Positions 61,101 through 64,000 of a stretch of 64,000 nt of DNA are shown here, one piece after another. Under the pieces are notes generated by a model. The model worked only from the letters and a program-made list of their open reading frames with translations. It was not told the origin of the DNA and ran no database searches. Positions within the stretch are counted from its first letter, which is position 1, and each line of letters starts with the position of its first letter. Source of the stretch: Owenia fusiformis (Eukaryota > Annelida > Polychaeta > Sabellida > Oweniidae); NCBI GenBank assembly GCA_903813345.2, contig CAIIXF020000009.1:7184030-7248029 (forward strand), read 5' to 3'. The position numbers and the translations under genes were made by a program.

Positions 61101-63938
61101 TTAAATTGACCAGTGTCTCTCTTACTGTTAATGAAAGCAGATCATATACAGTTGCACCAAAAAACTGAAGCACACCACAGGCCACAGAATCACACACATC
61201 TATACATACCATAACACTGTGAGGCATTTACTGTCCCGTTTTCGGCTGTTGTCTTATCCACAGGGCAGGGCCAACAGAAGAATTGACCCTCATCTTGCTG
61301 ATAAAATCCTATGGGACATTTCTCACATGAATCGCTAGTCTTGTCAAAGTATTGACCTGGGTCACACGATTCTAAAATATGAAAAAAATGAATGTTATTT
61401 CAATTTGGCAGACTGAGTAAACAAAAAATTAAGGCAGAAAACAGAATTTGTTCGACAATGGCACCAATCAATAAACAAATCTCAAAACCTTCACAATTTC
61501 CAATAGAGACATTAAAAATGTATTCAAATATATACAAAATATATACAATTGTCATCATGTTATCATTTGAAATGAGACAAAAAACGTCACTAATTCTTAT
61601 TTACTTTTGCAGTCATCCTCGCACTTTGTGCCTGGTAGCTCTGTCGTTTCCCCAGTTGGGCATTCCTTACAGGTGAGTTGTTTTGTTGCATTTTGGTATT
61701 GCCCTATTGGGCAACTGTCACATGTCTTTCCAGTAGAGTTGTAGAACGTACCAATGGCACACTCAACTGAAATGTTGAGAAAAACTCCATGATGCATTGT
61801 TGTAAATCTAAGCTTTAATTTGAATTGAACATTCCTGATTTGATTTATACAATGTAGGACAAACTATATACAAGTATTCATAACTATTCATTCACATTGC
61901 AGCAATATGAGCTAAAAGCAGTGGTTGCTGCAAACTCACATGTATGGGAACTGTAAATTTACATGTATGGGTACTGTAAACTTACATGTATGGGAATGAC
62001 AAACTTACATGTATGGGTACTGTAAACTTACATGTATGAGTACTGTAAACTTACATGTATGAGTACTGTAAACTTACATGTATGGGTATGACAAACTTAC
62101 ATGTATGGGTACTGTAAACTTACATGTATGAGTACTGTAAACTTACATGTATGAGTACTGTAAACTTACATGTATGGGGACTGCAAACTTACATGTATGG
62201 GTACTACAAACTTACATGTATGGGTACTACAACTTACATGTATGGGTACTACAACTTACATGTATGGGCACTACAAATTTACATATATGGGTACTGCAAA
62301 CTTATATACATGGGTACTACAAACTTACATATATGGGTACTGCAAACTTACTCGTATGGGTACTGCAAACTTACATGTATGGGTACTACAAACTTACATG
62401 TATGGGTACTCCAAACTTACATGTATGGGTACTTCAAACTAACAAAAAATTTGGTCCATAAATAAATGATATAATATGAAAGTCCAATAATAAAACTGAT
62501 GGTTGCTATTTATCATTAGTGGTCAATAATGATCTACAACATTAAATAGGGTTAAGTAATCCCATAATGCCACATACCACATGTCTCATAGAGGTATGTT
62601 TCCCCTTCTTGACAATCAGGTTCAACAACAATGACGACACTGGGGTAGTCTGGGAAGGCATTAGCATTTATTTGAACAAAGCCAGTCTGAAATTTAAAAA
62701 TACTAGCTGAGCAATGTATATAGTTTAAAATTAAACAAGGTATTAACGTACAAAATGTCACCTGCCATTTGTTACGACATTAAATACCAACTACCAAACA
62801 CTGACCATAATTTGCCAAATGCTGACCACTGAACAATCTCCACAAAAAGGTGGACAATATTTGACCATTTGTGATAGTGACATGAAAACAATTTAAAGGT
62901 GCTTTTGGATGAGAATACAGCTGGTTCAAATTCAAGTACATGTATTAAATTCAAAGACCTTAGAGAAAATATTACATGCATTAAAGCAATTGGCCTATTA
63001 ATAGGAATACATTTTCATATCATGAAGTGAAACACTTGCCCTTTCTTTACTGAAGTCGTAACTCTGGTCATCAAAGATGTCAGAAATCAATGCACTTTCT
63101 GTCAAGGTGGTTTCTAAATCTGTATTTGTAATTTCATTGCTGAAACAGAAAATACTCCATAATTTAAGGGCACGCATTTAAATATGTGCATGCATATACA
63201 GTATATAATGTATATACTTGTACACATCTTATGTTTATGAATCTATATGTGCATGCTTCTTTACTCAGTATTAGAACCATGATAAACCATGGTAACCATC
63301 ACATTTGTAGTTATAGCTCTCCCCATCTCATGAGCTGATATCAAAGAATATGTCTCATAACATCAGAGCAAGTTTCTTGTGAAACTAGACAACAGCAACG
63401 CCAAAGTTAGGTCTCAAAAATGGGCCATTTGGGCATAATTTGGCCTTTTTTAGGCCAAATTATCAAAACATGGACCTAAAATTTGGGCCCAATATTTTTT
63501 TCAGTGCTCAAAATTTGCCCCCCCCCCCTTGTTAGCTTCTGGATCCGCCAGTGAAGTAGTTGTCATAAGAGTAGAATGAGGTAAATCTGGCTTTTGACAT
63601 TTTGGCCAAAAATCATTCAATGGTTTCATACCTTATGTTATTCATAGTGACTTCAACGATGATATCCTTAGAAACAGGTTGTTGGCAGGTCGTGGTGACC
63701 TTTATCTCATTAGTGCCTGGACCAGTTCCACAATCCACATCTCCTCCACAGAAAACATCATCACAGTTAGGCTGACAGAATTCACCATTCCACTTAGGAT
63801 CAAATGTGTCTGTGAAATGTTTCTTTATATTGTTATAAAAATCTCTGTCTGTTCCTGTCTTGTCATCTTTACTCCCGCAGTTTGACAGATCTTTGTACGT
63901 CAAGGTAATCTTCACTCGGAACTTCCTGTCTACGGTAT
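49139..63938 (-). CDS. Large GCC2/GCC3-EGF single-pass membrane protein, partial (20 exons seen)
   Basis: Type I membrane protein. Exons: 63632-63938, 63040-63139, 62578-62686, 61605-61766, 61210-61371, 58548-58721, 57864-58022, 57254-57427, 56780-56935, 56281-56445, 55404-55568, 54838-54993, 53962-54162, 53195-53368, 52835-52996, 51509-51619, 50824-50940, 50425-50533, 49574-49770, 49139-49176. All join in frame: 3098 nt, about 1030 residues. Order of parts: an unassigned cysteine-bearing N-terminal region (three exons); twelve cysteine-rich modules of 52-67 residues with the C..G.(Y/F)...C..C..G.(Y/F)....C..C....T...G.....C pattern of GCC2/GCC3 (ephrin-receptor-like) domains; two EGF-like domains; one membrane helix; a basic then acidic tail with NPIYEGL. 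GCC2/GCC3 tandems occur in SVEP1- and SCUBE-type extracellular proteins, so a matrix or ligand-binding role is inferred. The 5' end is beyond the window and no terminal exon was found. Identity with a named gene is not claimed. Confidence 0.88.
49322..49478. repeat. MITE-like repeat with caggcc...ggcctg ends, copy 1
   Basis: Ends caggcctgtagccag and ctggctatgggcctg are inverted repeats. The interior (aaaatcatgcagttt, caccagtttgagcactttt) matches the copy at 50965-51166. Confidence 0.7.
49574..49770 (-). CDS. Cytoplasmic tail exon
   Basis: Opens with the highly charged KREKEKKEKES, then NFVNPIYEGLAPPYFF and a Ser/Pro-rich part ending near TTYEPSIGP. NPIY fits the NPxY consensus bound by PTB adaptors or used for endocytosis. 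The donor A|GTAAGT directly follows. If that donor is not used, an in-frame TAA comes at 49566-49568, which would end the protein with GPSK. Confidence 0.85.
50425..50533 (-). CDS. Transmembrane exon
   Basis: Encodes APDNATQ and then a 25-residue hydrophobic helix (ILRIILGSLAAVVLI, ALLAILLACC) with basic stop-transfer residues RYCKK. Acceptor GTTTCAG, donor AA|GTATGT. It sets a type I orientation with the cysteine modules outside. Confidence 0.92.
50824..50940 (-). CDS. EGF-like exon 2
   Basis: 117 nt, phase 1-1: CDGKCQHGGTCYNNTAGTD, CTCTEEYTGDDCE, a complete EGF fold pattern. Acceptor TTTGCAG, donor G|GTAAGC. It is the last extracellular domain before the membrane. Confidence 0.9.
50965..51166. 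repeat. MITE-like repeat with caggcc...ggcctg ends, copy 2
   Basis: Starts caggcccgtagccagg and ends ttggcaaatcctgactaagggcctg-like (split here from its longer form). The interior is shared with 49322-49478. Inside it, ggggggttcg and gcgaacccccc form a local hairpin. Confidence 0.65.
51509..51619 (-). CDS. EGF-like exon 1
   Basis: 111 nt, phase 1-1, 37 codons: ICDNLECDPVALCNSDTG, FSCKCPALYNGDTGTTC, an EGF-like six-cysteine pattern. Acceptor TTCCAG, donor T|GTAAGT. Sixty-three nt into the exon lies a second strong donor-like site, AGTT|GTAAGTG, also phase 1. Use of it would delete the second half of the domain without a frameshift. Confidence 0.83.
51664..51726 (-). CDS. Candidate mini-exon 1 of the EGF half-exon array
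   Basis: 63 nt between CCAG and T|GTAATA, phase 1-1, no stop. It would insert 21 residues with three cysteines (ICDNLACDPVALCNSDTG core). The sequence permits it; use in transcripts is unproven. Confidence 0.35.
51772..51834 (-). CDS. Candidate mini-exon 2 of the EGF half-exon array
   Basis: Same 63-nt phase 1-1 structure, with the SS ending variant (GGCTCCAGTT before the donor GTAATA). Confidence 0.35.
51880..51942 (-). CDS. Candidate mini-exon 3 of the EGF half-exon array
   Basis: Same 63-nt phase 1-1 structure. I saw no base differing from mini-exon 2 within the exon part. Confidence 0.35.
51988..52050 (-). CDS. Candidate mini-exon 4 of the EGF half-exon array
   Basis: Same 63-nt phase 1-1 structure, with the FS ending variant and CTGTGCAATAG in the middle, closer to mini-exon 1. 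Confidence 0.35.
52096..52158 (-). CDS. Candidate mini-exon 5 of the EGF half-exon array
   Basis: Same 63-nt phase 1-1 structure. It is the furthest upstream copy with an intact AG acceptor. Confidence 0.35.
52371..52492 (+). repeat. Dispersed ~120-bp repeat family, copy 4
   Basis: gcaaaatgtcaccacctgtc, gttacagacactgctaat, aaaagttggagacaataac and gttggtgacataatt in order. It is intronic in the receptor-like gene. Confidence 0.7.
52835..52996 (-). CDS. GCC2/GCC3 module 12
   Basis: 162 nt, phase 1-1. CLEGNYYDKPSNKCVECPHG, then CTQCEPGFNTTNTGSTSASD and C. Acceptor CTACAG, donor T|GTAAGT. Its donor faces the EGF exon and the five candidate mini-exons. Confidence 0.88.
53195..53368 (-). CDS. GCC2/GCC3 module 11
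   Basis: 174 nt, phase 1-1. CPSGEYINSTSGECVKCAKG, then CTPCPNSQLSTEGEGATSAS and DC. Acceptor TTTCAG, donor G|GTAAGT. Confidence 0.88.
53389..53883 (+). repeat. Intronic minisatellite, ~35-bp unit
   Basis: About 13 copies of gagatgtacacccctgtttg plus aatcttaattttacc, between modules 10 and 11. Confidence 0.93.
53962..54162 (-). CDS. GCC2/GCC3 module 10, extended
   Basis: 201 nt, phase 1-1, the longest module (67 codons). CRAGEYRNATGTCIPCPSG, an extra loop ETIQLPRAPNVYD, then CYSCDAKTGDGRNITSAVGS and a final DDC. Acceptor TTCCAG, donor C|GTGAGT. Confidence 0.87.
54236..54324. repeat. Foldback element with 19-bp arms
   Basis: aaagttaagaattcgtaaa at 54236-54254 pairs with tttacgaattcgtaacttt at 54306-54324 (18 of 19), in the intron downstream of module 9. 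Confidence 0.75.
54597..54723 (+). repeat. Dispersed ~120-bp repeat family, copy 5
   Basis: acatgcaaaatgtctccacc, ttgttacagacactgact, ccaactgccaaacacc and gtggtgacataataa mark the copy. Confidence 0.68.
54838..54993 (-). CDS. GCC2/GCC3 module 9
   Basis: 156 nt, phase 1-1. CPAGKTGTVNCTNCTYGEY, then CDPCDSTKLTPILGATSEDD and C. Acceptor TTTATAG, donor G|GTAATG. Confidence 0.88.
55147..55348. mobile_element. MITE with ccactggcggatc terminal inverted repeats
   Basis: 13-bp perfect terminal repeats at 55147-55159 and 55336-55348. The interior has repeated gggccc and aaaatatggcc motifs. A related copy lies near 63400-63554. Confidence 0.65.
55404..55568 (-). CDS. GCC2/GCC3 module 8
   Basis: 165 nt, phase 1-1. 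CSAGYYLDEGDNTCKACLKG, then CIDCPGDDQSTVGNASTSVT and EC. Acceptor ATTGTAG, donor A|GTGAGT. Confidence 0.88.
55838..56272 (+). repeat. Intronic minisatellite, 29-bp unit
   Basis: About 14 copies of gacaggttttcagagtgg plus agttcagatta, ending within 10 bp of the donor of module 7. Confidence 0.93.
56281..56445 (-). CDS. GCC2/GCC3 module 7
   Basis: 165 nt, phase 1-1. CPSGEELIGDDCVECGRGFY, then CVICDPEFITLGNGSISSEN and C. Acceptor TTGCCAG, donor G|GTACAG. The intron downstream of it begins in the 29-bp minisatellite. Confidence 0.88.
56780..56935 (-). CDS. GCC2/GCC3 module 6
   Basis: 156 nt, phase 1-1. CEAGYKETPTGCEACPIGSW, then CYSCTEGTTTPTNASVNETQ and C. The acceptor ATATAAAG is weak, with little pyrimidine, but it is the only one that keeps frame and the domain pattern. 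Donor A|GTAAGT. Confidence 0.85.
57254..57427 (-). CDS. GCC2/GCC3 module 5
   Basis: 174 nt, phase 1-1. CLDGEEESPGGGSCVPCKQG, FYRSNQYNGFYTNCSACDGD, then GAKNASEC. Acceptor TTTGCAG, donor T|GTAAGT. A run of 15 G lies about 50 bp into the upstream intron. Confidence 0.88.
57864..58022 (-). CDS. GCC2/GCC3 module 4
   Basis: 159 nt, phase 1-1. CDKGTFINATDECQPCPIG, then CQNCSVNERTDNLGSINETE and C. Acceptor TATTTCAG, donor T|GTATGT. Confidence 0.88.
58127..58196. repeat. Hairpin element, 26-bp arms
   Basis: Arms 58127-58152 and 58171-58196 match at 25 of 26 (tgtagtgattgagtggggg... and complement) around an 18-bp loop, in the intron between modules 3 and 4. Confidence 0.88.
58548..58721 (-). CDS. 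GCC2/GCC3 module 3
   Basis: 174 nt, phase 1-1. CLGGTELNADDGKCIDCEVG, YFREYGVQTRCVPC, then STKSNSTDDC. Acceptor ATATTTCAG, donor A|GTAAAT. The first 72 nt of this exon and about 74 bp of its upstream intron were amplified into the array just upstream. Confidence 0.88.
   Translation of the reverse strand: MPALEGQSLMLMMANVLTVKWATSGNMAYRHVAYHVRTTDQATQHGVPSQTALMTAT
58650..60113 (-). repeat. 146-bp tandem array of intron end plus GCC2/GCC3 half-exon
   Basis: Ten units, counting the one within genuine module 3, spaced exactly 146 bp. Acceptors (TTTCAG|AT) fall at 58721, 58867, 59013, 59159, 59305, 59451, 59597, 59743, 59889 and 60035. Each holds the last ~74 bp of the intron and the first 72 nt of the exon (CLGGTELNA.DGKCIDCEVG), then jumps back to intron at CTTCAG/AATAGGAC. 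No donor of correct phase follows. Reading on meets TAA after about 38 codons. Confidence 0.95.
60114..60214. mobile_element. Small MITE with 23-bp inverted ends
   Basis: 60114-60136 (ggac..tctcggtttggagaac) pairs with 60192-60214 (gttcttcaaaccgaga.tggtcc). It directly abuts the end of the 146-bp array. Confidence 0.72.
60268..60833. mobile_element. Mariner-type foldback element, 566 bp
   Basis: Terminal repeats tacagggtggtcaaaaaaat... (60268-60296) and its complement (60805-60833), bounded by TA. Similarity between halves extends inward: tttcatgaccatcagactga near 60389 is matched in reverse by tcaatctgatggtcatgaaa near 60700. No transposase frame was recognised. Confidence 0.8.
61210..61371 (-). 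CDS. GCC2/GCC3 module 2
   Basis: 162 nt, phase 1-1. CDPGQYFDKTSDSCEKCPIG, then CWPCPVDKTTAENGTVNASQ and C. Two sequons (NGT, NAS) lie near its end. Donor G|GTATGT. Its donor faces ten downstream acceptors, nine in the 146-bp array plus that of module 3. Confidence 0.88.
61605..61766 (-). CDS. GCC2/GCC3 module 1
   Basis: 162 nt, phase 1-1, 54 codons. CAIGTFYNSTGKTC, then CPIGQYQNATKQLTCKECP, ending KCEDDC. Acceptor ATTTCAG, donor A|GTAAAT. N-glycosylation sequons NST and NAT are present. Confidence 0.88.
61930..62445 (+). repeat. Intronic minisatellite, 23-bp unit
   Basis: About 22 copies of cttacatgtatgggtactgt plus aaa. Open frames in all three plus-strand phases at 62124-62465 come only from the stop-free repeat. 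Confidence 0.95.
62578..62686 (-). CDS. Receptor-like gene exon preceding the cysteine modules
   Basis: Starts in phase 0 with TGFVQINANAFPDYPS, then VVIVVEPDCQEGETY, ending TGT G|GTATGT (phase 1). It is the last part of the N-terminal region; its ending ETC supplies the first cysteines of module 1. Confidence 0.85.
62749..62885 (+). repeat. Dispersed ~120-bp repeat family, copy 6
   Basis: acaaaatgtcacctgcc, ttgttacgacattaaatacc, tccacaaaaaggtggac and gtgatagtgacatg in order. Confidence 0.65.
63040..63139 (-). CDS. Receptor-like gene exon with GC donor
   Basis: Acceptor TTTCAG|C completes a serine. 33 codons follow, ending FDDQSYDFSKER. The exon ends AGG|GCAAGT, a consensus GC donor. The only nearby GT, four bases on, would break frame with the next exon. 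Confidence 0.75.
63400..63554. repeat. Second copy of the ggatccgccagtg MITE family
   Basis: The right end ctggatccgccagtg (63539-63553) equals the end of 55147-55348. The interior shares ggcc-rich words and aaatttgggcccaatattttt. The left end is degraded. Confidence 0.5.
63632..63938 (-). CDS. Receptor-like gene, first visible exon (N-terminal module)
   Basis: 307 nt between acceptor CCTTTAG and donor AG|GTATGA. It encodes TVDRKFRVKITLTYKDL and then a cysteine cluster CQPNCDDVFCGGDVDCGTG, followed by a beta-rich stretch. The domain is not recognised. The reading frame continues upstream, so this is not the start of the protein. Confidence 0.8.
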
Positions 63939-64000
63939 CTAAAGGTTAAATGACAAATAGTACAGCTAAAGTATACATAAAGGAAAATAATTAACAGGAC

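Noticed and set aside
62124-62465. Long overlapping open frames in all three forward phases
   Set aside because: They are read from the 23-bp minisatellite, which lacks stops. The low-complexity repeats are not protein-like.

Overview
This is AT-rich animal nuclear DNA: intron-containing genes with GT-AG junctions, a LINE, several foldback and MITE families, minisatellites and a long satellite array. There is no prokaryotic gene organisation. A secreted PL14 (alginate-lyase-type) polysaccharide lyase and a many-repeat GCC2/GCC3-EGF membrane protein suggest a marine invertebrate. A mollusc or other lophotrochozoan is my best guess, by inference only.

Layout. (1) 69-10761, minus strand: a complete 13-exon prolyl 4-hydroxylase alpha-subunit gene (520 codons). 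Every exon junction is phase-consistent and the catalytic residues are present. Its second intron holds a 5'-truncated, frameshifted LINE (about 7.69-9.55 kb), and other introns carry foldback repeats. (2) 14230-15500, minus: a two-exon PL14 polysaccharide lyase with a signal peptide (276 codons). (3) 18366-40211: a head-to-tail satellite of a 1336-bp unit, 16 full copies plus 0.35 copy. I saw no difference between copies except one extra T shared by two neighbouring units. The array sits inside a roughly 28-bp host minisatellite. (4) 40212-44467: minisatellites and small foldback elements. (5) 44468-48900: a probable non-autonomous CACTA/EnSpm DNA transposon with a 3-bp target duplication and a repetitive interior. 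(6) 49139-63938, minus: at least 20 exons of a large single-pass membrane protein. It has 12 GCC2/GCC3 (ephrin-receptor-like) cysteine modules, each on its own phase 1-1 exon, then two EGF-like exons, a transmembrane segment and a cytoplasmic tail with an NPIY motif. The 5' end lies outside the window and the 3' end was not found.

The most unusual feature is in that receptor-like gene. Twice, a block made of the end of an intron, its splice acceptor and the first half of the following exon has been tandemly amplified: 108-bp units at 51.62-52.28 kb and 146-bp units at 58.65-60.11 kb. In the 108-bp array each of five extra copies keeps an AG acceptor and a GT donor exactly 63 nt apart in phase 1-1. 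They are therefore a candidate set of frame-preserving 21-codon mini-exons. The 146-bp array keeps ten acceptors but no usable donor.

The three genes have no evident functional link to one another, apart from all three products being predicted to enter the secretory pathway.
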